Source: Acidimicrobiaceae bacterium
GTDB lineage: Bacteria > Actinomycetota > Acidimicrobiia > Acidimicrobiales > RAAP-2
Direction of reading: 5' to 3'
DNA: 55,016 bases
NCBI GenBank assembly: GCA_013044265.1
Contig: JABEUQ010000215.1
Coordinates: forward strand, 1-55,016
Positions 36,806 to 45,526 of the stretch are shown here, piece after piece. The position numbers were made by a program, and so were the translations under genes. Each line of letters begins with the position of its first letter. Position 1 is the first letter of the stretch. The notes under the pieces were generated by a model. It worked only from the letters and a program-made list of their open reading frames with translations. It was not told the origin of the DNA and searched no databases.

Positions 36806-38329
36806 TCAACCGAGGTTGCCCCAGGACGTGGACTCCCCGGCCGGAGCGGTGCGGCGGGGCACGTGCCAAGGGTTGTCGTCACGCAGTGACTCGGGCAGCA
36901 GGTGTTGGGGCATGTTCTGGTAGCTCACGCCGCGCAGGAACCGACCAATGGCCGCGGTGCCGACTGAGGTGCCCGCGTCATTGGTCGTCGCGGGCCACGG
37001 ACCACCGTGTTGCATGGCCGAGGTGACGGCGACGCCGGTGGGCCAACCGTTGAACAGTACCCGTCCCGATGACCGGTGCAGTTGGTCGATCAGCGCCACC
37101 AGCTCAGGTGTCGCCTCGTCATCCAGCGCGTGGACTCCGCCCGTCAGATTGCCGGGGAACAGCCGGCGAACGAGGTCGGCCAGTGTCGACTCGTCACGGT
37201 ACTCGACCACGACCGAGAGCGGACCGAAGGACTCGTCGAGCAGACGTCGACCGCTGGACTCGAGTATCGCCACCGACACCGACACGAGCGTGGGCGTCAC
37301 CCACGCGTTGGCGTCGTCGTCGAAGCGCACGGTGCCCGGCGCAATGACGCTGACCCCGTCGGTAGCGAGCACCGTCTCACGTCGGGCGAGGTAGCCCTGG
37401 GCGATCCGAGGGTTCAGCATCCGATGCTCGCCGACTCGCTGCGCGGCCTCGTGAACGGGCTCGATCATCACCGAGGCGTCGCTCACGAAGAGGAATCCCG
37501 GCTTCGTGCAGAACTGGCCAGCGGAGGACGAGACGCTCGCCACGTAGCCCTCGACGACCGAGTGCAGGTCGCGCCCGAGCTTCGCACGCGTGACGAATTG
37601 CGGATTGACGCTCCCCAATTCACCGTAGAAGGGTATCGGGGCGGGGCGCGCGGCGGCGATATCGGCCAGTAGTCGTCCCGCGTGAATCGACCCGGTGAAG
37701 GTGCTGGCGGCGATGTGCTCGTCGCGCAACATCGCGACGCCCTGTTCTTGACCGAAGATCACTTGCAGCGTGCCCTGCGGCGCGCCGGCACCCTCGAGCG
37801 CATCACTGACAATACGTCCGATGCGCTGTGAGAGTTCGGGGTGGCCCCAGTGCGCCTTCACGATCACGGAGCTGCCGGCGGCCAACGCCGAGGCCGTATC
37901 CCCGCCGGCGACCGAGAAGGCGAAGGGGAAGTTACTCGCCGCGAAGTTCAGGACCGGTCCGAGCGGGACCAGCGTTCGACGAAGGTCCGGGCGGGGGCCG
38001 AGCGCGAACTCGGGGTCGGCTTCGTCGAGTCGGACGTCGAGATACGAACCGTCGGCGATGACGTCCGCGAAGAGACGCAGCTGCACGGTCGTGCGCTTGA
38101 GCTCGCCGCGGAGGCGAACCTCGGTGAGACCAGTCTCGCGAGCGGCGATGACGATGAGTTCGTCGGCGGCGGCGTCGAGGGCGGCGGCGGCGGCGACCAG
38201 GGCCCGAGCTCGCGCTCGGGGCGGCTGCGCCGACCACGCGGCGAAAGCCGTCGCGGCGACTCGTGCCCGCGACGCCAGTTCATCGGTTGGTGTCCCCGAC
38301 GTGAATTCATTGAACGGTGCTGTGGTCAT
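36806..38329 (-). CDS. lhpG: 2,5-dioxovalerate (ketoglutarate semialdehyde) dehydrogenase
   Basis: 507 residues of the aldehyde dehydrogenase superfamily, in the group that oxidises 2-oxoglutarate semialdehyde to 2-oxoglutarate with NAD(P). General-base Glu237 (FYGELGSVNP) and nucleophile Cys274 (SSAGQFCTKPG) are visible, with NFPFAFSVAGGDTASALAAG in the coenzyme-binding part. The C terminus (FNGWPTGVAVTSAMQHGGP) is characteristic of this branch. The ATG start lies just after the epimerase stop; a longer frame reaches into the epimerase gene but is arginine-rich. It carries out the last step of the 4-hydroxyproline pathway encoded by the same operon. Confidence 0.88.
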   Translation of the reverse strand: MTTAPFNEFTSGTPTDELASRARVAATAFAAWSAQPPRARARALVAAAAALDAAADELIVIAARETGLTEVRLRGELKRTTVQLRLFADVIADGSYLDVRLDEADPEFALGPRPDLRRTLVPLGPVLNFAASNFPFAFSVAGGDTASALAAGSSVIVKAHWGHPELSQRIGRIVSDALEGAGAPQGTLQVIFGQEQGVAMLRDEHIAASTFTGSIHAGRLLADIAAARPAPIPFYGELGSVNPQFVTRAKLGRDLHSVVEGYVASVSSSAGQFCTKPGFLFVSDASVMIEPVHEAAQRVGEHRMLNPRIAQGYLARRETVLATDGVSVIAPGTVRFDDDANAWVTPTLVSVSVAILESSGRRLLDESFGPLSVVVEYRDESTLADLVRRLFPGNLTGGVHALDDEATPELVALIDQLHRSSGRVLFNGWPTGVAVTSAMQHGGPWPATTNDAGTSVGTAAIGRFLRGVSYQNMPQHLLPESLRDDNPWHVPRRTAPAGESTSWGNLG

Positions 38330-38331
38330 GA

Positions 38332-39333
38332 TTAGAACTCGAATCCTTCGGGAAATGGGTCGCTGGGGTCGTAGAGATATTGTGCGAGCCCGGTGACCCA
38401 GGCTCGGCCCGTGATCGTCGCGACGATGGCCGGCACGCCAGCCACCTCGGTCTCTTCGACGATCCGACCGATGAAGCGCGTCCCGATGAAGGACTCGTTG
38501 ACGAAGTCCTCGTTGAGCGCGAGTTGACCACGCGCCCAGAGTTCCGCCATCCGCGCCGACGTTCCGGTCCCGCACGGCGAGCGGTCGAACCAGCCCGGGA
38601 AGATGGACATCGCGTGACGAGAATGCTGGGCCGTCGAGCCCGGCGCGAGGAACTCCACGTGGTGACAGTGGTCCACGCCGGTGGTCTGGGGGTGGTGGGG
38701 TGGCGCCGTCTCGTTGATCGCCGCCATGATGGCCAGACCCACCGCGGTGATCTCGTGCTGACGCGACCGGTCGAATGAGAGGCCGACGTCGTCCAGGTCG
38801 ACGATGGCGTAGAAGTTGCCACCCCAGGCGAGGCTGTAGGGCACCGCGCCGACCCCAGGCACGTCAACGACGTCGTCGAGGCGCACGACGAAGGAGGGGA
38901 CGTTCTCGATCGTCACCGAATCGGCGTGACCGTCGGACACGTTCACCCGAGCGATGACGAGTCCGGCCGGCGTATCGAGACGAATCGTGGTGACCGGTTC
39001 CACCGCTTCGACCATGCCGGTCTCGACCAGCACCGTGGCGAGCCCGATGGTGCCGTGACCACACATCGGCAAGCAGCCCGAGACTTCGATGTACACGACG
39101 CCGAACTCGGCATCGGCTCGGGTCGACGGCTGCACTATCGCGCCGCTCATCGCCCCGTGCCCGCGCGGCTCGAACATCAAGAACTTGCGGATGTCGTCGA
39201 GGTGCTCGATGAAGTACAGCCGCTTCTCGTTCATCGTGTCACCGGGGATAACGCCGATCCCCCCCGTGACCACGCGCGTGGGCATTCCCTCGGTATGCGA
39301 ATCGACGGCGGTGATGATGCGACGTGATCTCAT
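38332..39333 (-). CDS. lhpA: 4-hydroxyproline 2-epimerase
   Basis: 333 residues of the proline racemase family with Cys91 (PMCGHGTIG) and Cys254 (DRSPCGTGTSARM), the pair used for two-base epimerisation. The surrounding motifs (DSHTEGMPTRVV, MNEKRLYFIEHLDDIRKFLMFEPRGHG) are typical of trans-4-hydroxy-L-proline to cis-4-hydroxy-D-proline epimerases. TAGGG precedes the ATG. It lies between the aldehyde dehydrogenase and the deaminase in the same operon, and its product is the substrate of the FAD dehydrogenase subunits upstream. Confidence 0.9.
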   Translation of the reverse strand: MRSRRIITAVDSHTEGMPTRVVTGGIGVIPGDTMNEKRLYFIEHLDDIRKFLMFEPRGHGAMSGAIVQPSTRADAEFGVVYIEVSGCLPMCGHGTIGLATVLVETGMVEAVEPVTTIRLDTPAGLVIARVNVSDGHADSVTIENVPSFVVRLDDVVDVPGVGAVPYSLAWGGNFYAIVDLDDVGLSFDRSRQHEITAVGLAIMAAINETAPPHHPQTTGVDHCHHVEFLAPGSTAQHSRHAMSIFPGWFDRSPCGTGTSARMAELWARGQLALNEDFVNESFIGTRFIGRIVEETEVAGVPAIVATITGRAWVTGLAQYLYDPSDPFPEGFEF

Positions 39334-39340
39334 CGGTTCC

Positions 39341-40267
39341 CTACCCCTTCGCCCGGGTGGCCAGGTAGTCGAGAGCTTTCTTCGTGTCGGCGCGAACCCG
39401 CGCTTCGTTCTGCGCGCTCAGCGGTCCGCGCGGTGGCCGTGTCGGCCCGCCAAAACTGTGTCCCGCGATGTCGATGGACAGCTTGATGGCCTGGACGAAT
39501 TCGACTCTGGAATCCCAGCGAAAGACCGTGACGAGGTTCTCGTAGAGCTCCTTGGCTTGGGCGAAGTCTCCCGCCATCGCCAGATCGTAGATCTCGACCG
39601 CTTCTTTCGGGAAGGCGTTGGGGTACCCGGCAAACCAGCCCACCGCACCCGCCACGATCGACTCGAACAAGAGGTCGTCGGCGCCGGCGATGACGTCGAT
39701 GTCGCAGAGCTCTTTGATCTCCATGACGCGGCGCACGTCGCCCGAGAACTCCTTCACCGCGATCACCTCGGGGATCTCCGCCAACGTCGCCACCATGGAT
39801 GGCACGATATCGACCTTGGTGTCGAACGGGTTGTTGTAGACCATGATCGGGATGCCCACCTCCGCGACGCGGGTGAAGTGCTCGATGACCTCGGACTCCG
39901 AGGACCGATAGATCGTGGGCGGCAACAACAGCACGCCGTCGGCCCCGTCCTCCTGGGCGAGCTCGGCCCACTTCTTCGCTTGGTGCCAGCCGACCCCGTG
40001 GACGCCCGCGATGACGACACCGCGGTCCCCCACCGTGTCCACGGCGACCTGGATCACCTTGCGCCGTTCGTCGTCGCTGAGCGAGGAGTACTCGCCGAGC
40101 GAGCCGTTGGGTCCCACGCCCCGACAACCACTGCGGATCAACCAGTCGCAGTGTTCGGCGAACCGGTCGAAGTCGACCGCGAGGCCCGCCGGGGCACTGG
40201 GGTCCTCCTTGAACGCCAACGCCGTCGCGACGATGACCCCTCGGAAATTTATCTTGCCATCCTTCAT
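39341..40267 (-). CDS. lhpC: DapA-family 1-pyrroline-4-hydroxy-2-carboxylate deaminase
   Basis: 308 residues of the dihydrodipicolinate synthase family. The Schiff-base lysine is Lys172 (VIAVKEFSG) and the partner tyrosine Tyr144 (MVYNNP). The family also includes aldolases, so context decides. Here it lies between the D-hydroxyproline dehydrogenase genes and the epimerase and ketoglutarate-semialdehyde dehydrogenase genes, which makes it the deaminase/dehydratase that opens 1-pyrroline-4-hydroxy-2-carboxylate to 2-oxoglutarate semialdehyde. I chose the ATG at 40267, with AAAGG six bases upstream. The open frame reaches 30 codons further but overlaps the upstream gene's end. Confidence 0.86.
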   Translation of the reverse strand: MKDGKINFRGVIVATALAFKEDPSAPAGLAVDFDRFAEHCDWLIRSGCRGVGPNGSLGEYSSLSDDERRKVIQVAVDTVGDRGVVIAGVHGVGWHQAKKWAELAQEDGADGVLLLPPTIYRSSESEVIEHFTRVAEVGIPIMVYNNPFDTKVDIVPSMVATLAEIPEVIAVKEFSGDVRRVMEIKELCDIDVIAGADDLLFESIVAGAVGWFAGYPNAFPKEAVEIYDLAMAGDFAQAKELYENLVTVFRWDSRVEFVQAIKLSIDIAGHSFGGPTRPPRGPLSAQNEARVRADTKKALDYLATRAKG

Positions 40268-40295
40268 CTCGTACCTTTCACTATTCTGCTTCTGT

Positions 40296-41705
40296 TCACT
40301 TCTCGACGCTCTTATCGTTCCCGAACGCCAACTCGGCGAGTCGGATGGGTGTGGCAATGGGTCGACGATCAGTAGTGCTCTCGTCGATCAGGTGCCCTCC
40401 CGGGGCGGCGGCGGCGAGGATCGTCTCCACGCTGCGCCCGCACATGCGTCCCTGACACGCGCCCAATCCGGCGCGTGACTGGAGCTTCAACGAACGAAGT
40501 CCCGACGAGCGAGAGGTCTCCGCCACTGAACGCAAACGTCCGACGCTCACCTCCTCACAGCGACAGACGATCGTCTCGTCGCTGAGCCAGTCCGTCCAGT
40601 TCTCACCAATGCGATGAGCGCGCTCGAGGCGCTCGGCGAACGAACGCAGCGCGTCGCGTCGCGCGCGCGCGTCGCGTAGCGCGCGGTCCTCGAGATGTCC
40701 ACCCGCGGCCATATGTCCGGCGATCGTCCCTTCGCTGAGCGAGAGGTCGACGCCACCGATTCCGGTGATCTCACCAGCCGCGTAGAACGCGGCGACACTC
40801 GTGCGCTGATGCTCGTCCACCTGGACGAAACGCCGTGCGTCGAGGCGGCATCCCGCGGCGATTGGCAACTCCACGCGTGGGGTGAATCCGTGTCCGAGGC
40901 ACACCGCGTCGGCCGCGACGACCACGTCGCCGCCAGGGATCGGTCGCCACGTCTCATCGATTGCGCTGATAGTCACCGACTCCACGCGCTGGCCCCCGTG
41001 GATCGCCGTGACGGCCCGCCCGGTCGCGTACGGGATCCGATTCTTGACGTGGACCGACGCGTAGTGCGCCAGTTCGAGGAGCTTGGCGGGCGTGGCGAGC
41101 AATTGCCACGGTCGAGCGGTCCATTGGCGCGCTAAGTGCGCCAGGTGACTCGCCTCGTAGACGCCCACGACCGTACTTCCCGCCTGCACGAGCGACGACG
41201 CCACCGGCAGGAGGAAGGGGCCAGAACCGGCGACGACCACGCGCTGGCCGACCGCAACGCGCTCACCCTTGGCGAGCGCCTGGGCGCCGCCCGCCGTGAA
41301 CACCCCGGGGAGGTCCCAGCCGGGTATCGGCAACGCGCGGTCGAAGGCCCCGGTCGCGAACACGACGGCGGCGGCGGCGTAGGTGCGGGCTTCACGGCCG
41401 GCGCCGTCCGCTTCGCCGACCATCACGTGTACCCGACCCGCGTCAATCGCCCAGACGTGCGCGGAGGTGACGATCTCACAGAGCGGATCACGCTCGAGGG
41501 CTTGGCTCATCGCCTGGAACCTCGACCACCCGTGGTGCAGGACCGCCTCGCGGCGCGCCGGGCGCTCAGGGGGTAGGTGGCGCCAGTACTGTCCGCCCAC
41601 ATAATCAGATGCATCAAGTAGGACCACCCGTCGACCCAGCGCGCGCGCCGCGCAGGCCGCCGCGAGGCCAGCGGGTCCCGACCCGATCACCAAGACCTCG
41701 GTCAT
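40296..41705 (-). CDS. D-hydroxyproline dehydrogenase alpha-type subunit (FAD/NAD(P)-binding with BFD-like [2Fe-2S] domain)
   Basis: 469 residues. The N-terminal FAD motif GSGPAG is at 8-13 and a second dinucleotide motif VVVAGSGPFLLPV lies near 158. The C-terminal BFD-like [2Fe-2S] site has Cys381, Cys383, Cys417 and Cys422 (VCRCEE; GACQGRMCG). This is the HcnB/OoxA-type subunit of heteromeric opine, glycine or D-hydroxyproline dehydrogenases. With the following small ferredoxin-like and DadA-like genes on the same strand it forms a three-subunit enzyme that passes electrons from D-hydroxyproline to the respiratory chain. The start overlaps the ferredoxin-like gene's stop (ATGA). Confidence 0.87.
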   Translation of the reverse strand: MTEVLVIGSGPAGLAAACAARALGRRVVLLDASDYVGGQYWRHLPPERPARREAVLHHGWSRFQAMSQALERDPLCEIVTSAHVWAIDAGRVHVMVGEADGAGREARTYAAAAVVFATGAFDRALPIPGWDLPGVFTAGGAQALAKGERVAVGQRVVVAGSGPFLLPVASSLVQAGSTVVGVYEASHLAHLARQWTARPWQLLATPAKLLELAHYASVHVKNRIPYATGRAVTAIHGGQRVESVTISAIDETWRPIPGGDVVVAADAVCLGHGFTPRVELPIAAGCRLDARRFVQVDEHQRTSVAAFYAAGEITGIGGVDLSLSEGTIAGHMAAGGHLEDRALRDARARRDALRSFAERLERAHRIGENWTDWLSDETIVCRCEEVSVGRLRSVAETSRSSGLRSLKLQSRAGLGACQGRMCGRSVETILAAAAPGGHLIDESTTDRRPIATPIRLAELAFGNDKSVEK

Positions 41706-42034
41706 GGGCGCTCCTCGGGCGTCGACAGTGGCATGTCGCGGTGGAACTCGACGACGTCGCCCGGCGCGGCGCGGCGCTGACAGGCCCGGACATCGCGTTG
41801 CCCGTTTACCACCACCAGGCAGTCGAAGCAGACGCCAATCCCGCAGAACGCCCCGCGCGGCTTGTCGCGAAACGACGTCGACCGCCACGCGACGGTGTCC
41901 GCCGAGAGCATGACGCCGGCCAAGGTCTGGCCCAGCACTCCCTCGACAGGTTCACCGTCGACAGTGAGAGTGATCCGGGTGGGCGCGAGGGGACCGATCG
42001 GATCCTGTGCGGCGCGAACCAGGCGGGCCATCAT
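41702..42034 (-). CDS. [2Fe-2S] ferredoxin-like subunit (HcnA/OoxC type)
   Basis: 110 residues with a plant-type [2Fe-2S] motif: Cys64, Cys69, Cys72 and Cys85 in FCGIGVCFDCLVVVNG...ACQ (C-x4-C-x2-C-x12-C). It begins immediately after the beta subunit stop and overlaps the alpha subunit start. These small proteins are the electron-transfer subunits of three-part HcnABC-like dehydrogenases. Two ATG codons lie next to each other at the start. Confidence 0.85.
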   Translation of the reverse strand: MMARLVRAAQDPIGPLAPTRITLTVDGEPVEGVLGQTLAGVMLSADTVAWRSTSFRDKPRGAFCGIGVCFDCLVVVNGQRDVRACQRRAAPGDVVEFHRDMPLSTPEERP

Positions 42035-43207
42035 CTAGGCCGTCCCCACCAACGACGCGCGCCCGGGCAAGAACGCTTCGACCGCGATTGAGGTCGGCTC
42101 ACCGAGTAGTAGCGCGGTCAACAACTCCGCCGTCGCGGGGGCCAGCCCGATGCCTGCACCCTCGTGACCGGTGGCGTACCAGAGACCCGGCACGTCCAAG
42201 TCGGGCCCAATGATCGGCAGATGGTCACGCGAGAACGGGCGGAACCCACCGTAGGCCCTCATGACCATGGCGTCGGCCAGGAACGGCATCAGTCGGATCG
42301 CGTTGGCGGCGATCGCTCGCAGGACAGCGACGTCGATTCGGTCATCGAAGCCCACGTCCTGGCGCGACGAGCCGATGAGTACCGTTCCCGCCGCCGTCGA
42401 TTCGATGACGCTCGACGTCTGCAACGCACTGGAGTCGGACTGAACGGCCCCGACGTAACTGGTGTCATACACCTTGTGCAACACCCGGTGCGCCATCCGA
42501 GTCGTCACCAAAAGCAACCCTTTTCGCGGACCGACGTGCAACACGCCGCCGAGCAGTCGGGCCACGTCACCCGACCAGGGTCCGGCCGCGACGACCACGT
42601 CGTCGGCCGAGATCGACCCGTTGGTCGTGGTGACACCAATGAGGCGACCACCCGAGTCGCGCAGCGCGCCCGTGATCGCCGTGCCGGTGAGTACCCGCGT
42701 ACCGGCGGCCCGTGCGGACGCCAGGAGCGCCTCGGACGCGACAGCGGGCTGGACCTGGGCGTCGTGGGGGTAGAACACCGCCGCCGCGATCGCCGGGCTC
42801 AACTCGGGCTCCAACGCCAAGGCTTCGGCGACGCTCAAGGTTCGCGCGTCGACACCGACGCCGCGTTGCGCCTCGGCGAAACGGAACAACGCCTCGGCGT
42901 CGCTCGCACTGCTCGCCGCGACGACGCCACCCTTGGGGTCGTACTCAACGGGGGCGAATGCCGAGCCCAGTTCGTCCTCGAGCGAGCCGACCAATGATCG
43001 CCATAAGTCGAGTGAATACTTCGCGAGTTCCAGTTCCGCCCCGGGTCCCTTGTCACTCACCAAGAGATTGCCCTCGCCCGCGGCCGACGTACCACCCGCG
43101 GCGGGCCCGCGATCGACGATTGTCACGTCCATCCCACGGCGTGAAAGGGAACGTGCGCACGCAGCACCGATGATTCCAGCGCCAATGATCAGGATTTTTC
43201 CTCGCAC
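42035..43207 (-). CDS. D-hydroxyproline dehydrogenase beta-type subunit (DadA-like FAD oxidase)
   Basis: 390 residues of the D-amino acid oxidase fold. The FAD motif IIGAGIIGAACARSLSRRG is at residues 6-24 and the substrate-loop motif GGFRPFSRDHLPIIGPD near 330, followed by TGHEGAGIGLAPATAELL. This is the catalytic HcnC/OoxB subunit, oxidising cis-4-hydroxy-D-proline to the pyrroline. It is the first gene of the minus-strand catabolic operon. The start is a GTG with GGGGAG three bases upstream, close to the TAACATGTTA palindrome that probably controls this operon. Confidence 0.86.
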   Translation of the reverse strand: MRGKILIIGAGIIGAACARSLSRRGMDVTIVDRGPAAGGTSAAGEGNLLVSDKGPGAELELAKYSLDLWRSLVGSLEDELGSAFAPVEYDPKGGVVAASSASDAEALFRFAEAQRGVGVDARTLSVAEALALEPELSPAIAAAVFYPHDAQVQPAVASEALLASARAAGTRVLTGTAITGALRDSGGRLIGVTTTNGSISADDVVVAAGPWSGDVARLLGGVLHVGPRKGLLLVTTRMAHRVLHKVYDTSYVGAVQSDSSALQTSSVIESTAAGTVLIGSSRQDVGFDDRIDVAVLRAIAANAIRLMPFLADAMVMRAYGGFRPFSRDHLPIIGPDLDVPGLWYATGHEGAGIGLAPATAELLTALLLGEPTSIAVEAFLPGRASLVGTA

Positions 43208-43221
43208 GTACTCCCCGCTTA

Positions 43222-43247
43222 TAACATGTTACATTTTATTGTACACC
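43222..43247. promoter_or_regulatory. Palindromic operator candidate upstream of the hydroxyproline catabolic operon
   Basis: A perfect 10-bp palindrome, TAACATGTTA (43222-43231), is followed by TTACATTTTATTGTACA, which contains a second inverted pair (TACA/TGTA). It lies 15-40 bp before the start of the first catabolic gene and 25-50 bp from the end of the GntR gene, in an AT-rich island. GntR/FCD regulators often bind short palindromes like this. TACAAT on the minus strand could be the -10 box. Confidence 0.45.
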
Positions 43248-43271
43248 ATGGGGATCAGGTCACCCGACGGA

Positions 43272-43955
43272 CTAGGAGGTGGCGTCCTCGGCGACCCCCG
43301 CCCACAGACCGAGCGCGTGTCCGATGTGTCGCGTCATCAACGCCTGGGCCGCGTCGCCCCGTCCCTCACCGAGGAGGTCGAGCAGTTCGTGGTGCTCTAG
43401 GGCCGATCGACGCAGCCCGTCGGTGTCGTGCAAGCGCGTCAGACCGACCATCCGGGTCTGCTTACGCAGCTCCGAGACGATGTCGACGAGTCGGCCGTTA
43501 CCCGTCAACTCCAGCAGCGACAAGTGGAAGGCGCTGTCGGCAGCGAGGTAGCCCTTGAAGTTGGCCTGCTCCAAGTTGGTCACAATTCGGTCGGCGAGAG
43601 TCCGGTAGGTGTCGAGAGACGCACCTTTCAAGTAGTCGGCAGCGATTCGCATCGCCGGCGGCTCCAGCAAGGTCCGGATCTCGACAAGCTCGCGCAGGTC
43701 CTCGGTGCTCACGGTCGTGACGCGAAAACCCTTGTTCTTCACCGACTCGACGAAGTTGCGCTTCTCCAGGTCCAACATCGCCTCGCGCACCGGCGTGGCC
43801 GACACCGCGAACTGGGCGGCGAGCGCCGGCACCGTGATCAGCGCACCCTGTTCGAGCTCACCCGAGATGATGGCGGCCGCCAACGAACTCTCCACCTTGG
43901 CGCGAAGACTCTCCTCGACGCGGATCTGGCGGATCGACGATCGCCGGATAGCCAC
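43272..43955 (-). CDS. GntR-family regulator, FCD (FadR) type
   Basis: About 227 residues. The N-terminal winged HTH (residues 12-81; VPALAAQFAVSATPVREAML and the wing NKGFRVTTV) is followed by an all-helical FCD effector domain (LRELVEIRTLLEPPAMRIAA, then FHLSLLELTGNGRLVDIVSEL and HHELLDLL with His residues that bind metal and ligand). The GTG at 43955 follows GAGGTG with an eight-base spacer. The gene lies between the Liv importer and the hydroxyproline catabolic operon and most likely represses both. The inducer is likely a hydroxyproline or pathway intermediate. Confidence 0.88.
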   Translation of the reverse strand: MAIRRSSIRQIRVEESLRAKVESSLAAAIISGELEQGALITVPALAAQFAVSATPVREAMLDLEKRNFVESVKNKGFRVTTVSTEDLRELVEIRTLLEPPAMRIAADYLKGASLDTYRTLADRIVTNLEQANFKGYLAADSAFHLSLLELTGNGRLVDIVSELRKQTRMVGLTRLHDTDGLRRSALEHHELLDLLGEGRGDAAQALMTRHIGHALGLWAGVAEDATS

Positions 43956-44030
43956 GCTCAACGCACCTCGGCGTTCGAACGGAGCACGGTCCAGCGCGTG
44001 AGTCGCCCCCACTGCACAGAGAATTGCCCC

Positions 44031-44762
44031 TCAGTCCTTCGCACCGCCGGCCTTTCCCAAGTAGGCGTCCGCGAGGCGCGGGTCTCCGACGAGAGAAGCC
44101 GATGGACCCGACAACACGACTGATCCCTGTTGGAGCACGTAGGCCCTCGACGCGATTTCCAACGCGAGCGAGACATTCTGCTCGACCAGCAGCACCGTCG
44201 TACCCAGCGCAGAGACCTCTTCGAGCATGTCGTAGACAATATCGACCTTCTGGGGATCGAGACCGAGCGACGGCTCGTCGATCATCAGTACTCGCGGGTT
44301 CGACATCATGGCTCGACCGATCGCCAGCACCTGCTGCTCGCCGCCCGACAACGTCCCCGCGAGACGTTGGAAGTGCTGTTTGAGCAGCGGGAAGAGTCCC
44401 AACACCTCCTCCAATCGTTGCGCGCGTTCCGTCCGGCTGTGCTGCGTGCCGTAGGCACCGAGTTCGAGATTCTCACCAATCGTCAACGTCGTGAAGATTC
44501 GCCGGCCCTCGGGGACGTGTACCAATCCCCGGCTGACCCGTCGGTGCGCCGACAACTTGCCGAGGTCGTCACCGAAGAACGCGATCGACCCGCGCCGAGG
44601 GTGGATGATCCCCGAGATCGCCTTGAGCAGCGTGCTCTTACCCGCTCCATTGGCACCCAGCAGCGCGACGATCTCACCCTCGTCCACGTCGAGGGTGACG
44701 TCCTCCGCGCCACGAACGGCGCCGTAGTACACGCTGACCCCACTCAGCTCGAGGGCCTTCAC
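44031..44762 (-). CDS. livF: Branched-chain-type amino acid ABC transporter ATP-binding protein
   Basis: 243 residues. Walker A is GANGAGKST (near residue 36), the signature LSGGEQQVLAIGRAM (near 140) and Walker B VLMIDEPSLGLDP. This is the LivF type, which drives import with LivG. The GTG start overlaps livG by GTGA. The substrate, judged by the neighbours, is hydroxyproline or a related imino acid, not necessarily leucine. Confidence 0.92.
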   Translation of the reverse strand: MKALELSGVSVYYGAVRGAEDVTLDVDEGEIVALLGANGAGKSTLLKAISGIIHPRRGSIAFFGDDLGKLSAHRRVSRGLVHVPEGRRIFTTLTIGENLELGAYGTQHSRTERAQRLEEVLGLFPLLKQHFQRLAGTLSGGEQQVLAIGRAMMSNPRVLMIDEPSLGLDPQKVDIVYDMLEEVSALGTTVLLVEQNVSLALEIASRAYVLQQGSVVLSGPSASLVGDPRLADAYLGKAGGAKD

Positions 44763-45526
44763 TTGCGGTCCCTCCCCATATAGGCGCGGATCACGTCGGG
44801 GTTAGTGCGCACGTCCTGGGGCAGACCTGAGGCGATGATGCGACCATTGTCCAGCACGGTCACCTGGGTCGCGATCTCCATCACCAGGTCGACGTCGTGC
44901 TCGATCATGACCACGCACGTCCCTCGATCATGGATCCGCTGGATCACGCGCGACAACTCCTCGCGCTCGACCGAACTCACCCCGGCGGCCGGCTCGTCGA
45001 GTAGCACCACCACCGGATCGGCGATGAGCACGCGGGCGAGCTCCATGCGCTTTCTCATTCCGTAGGGCAAGTCTCCCGCCAGGTTGTTCCACTGATCGGC
45101 CAGCCCGACGAACTCCAGGCTCGACATCGCTTCCTCGTGCAGTTGACGTTCCGTGCGTCGAAATCCCGGACTGGCGACGACGATCGACAGGAGGTTGGAC
45201 GTCGCACGCAGGTGGCCGCCGGCGAGGACGTTCTCCAGCACCGACATCTTGGGAAAGACGCGAATATTCTGAAAGGTCCGTCGCACCCCCAGCCCCGCGA
45301 CCTTCGCGGCGTCGAGACCCGTGACTTCGGAGCCCTGGAACCGCACCGCACCGCTCGTGGGCCGGTAGTAGCCGGTCAGACAGTTGAAGAACGAGGTCTT
45401 GCCTGCTCCGTTGGGTCCGATGATGGCGTACAGCGAACCTTCCCCGATCTGCATCGACACGTCGCTGAGCGCATTGACCCCGCCGAACTGCAGTGAGAGG
45501 TGATCGGTTTCTAAAACGGCGGTCAT
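44759..45526 (-). CDS. livG: Branched-chain-type amino acid ABC transporter ATP-binding protein
   Basis: 255 residues. Walker A is GPNGAGKTS (near 36) and Walker B VVLLDEPAAGVS. The signature motif reads LPYGMRKRMELARVL, the usual LivG variant. The C-terminal LPQDVRTNPDVIRAYMG is the typical LivG ending. It overlaps livM (ATGA) and livF (GTGA). Confidence 0.92.
   Translation of the reverse strand: MTAVLETDHLSLQFGGVNALSDVSMQIGEGSLYAIIGPNGAGKTSFFNCLTGYYRPTSGAVRFQGSEVTGLDAAKVAGLGVRRTFQNIRVFPKMSVLENVLAGGHLRATSNLLSIVVASPGFRRTERQLHEEAMSSLEFVGLADQWNNLAGDLPYGMRKRMELARVLIADPVVVLLDEPAAGVSSVEREELSRVIQRIHDRGTCVVMIEHDVDLVMEIATQVTVLDNGRIIASGLPQDVRTNPDVIRAYMGRDRK

Noticed and set aside
39089..40375. Plus-strand open frame of 428 codons opposite the deaminase and epimerase genes
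   Set aside because: Antisense shadow with Arg/His/Asp bias and no domain. The opposite strand has well-supported genes.
43222..43247. Palindrome as a transcription terminator of the GntR gene
   Set aside because: The stem is short and AT-rich, and it is more consistent with an operator than a terminator.
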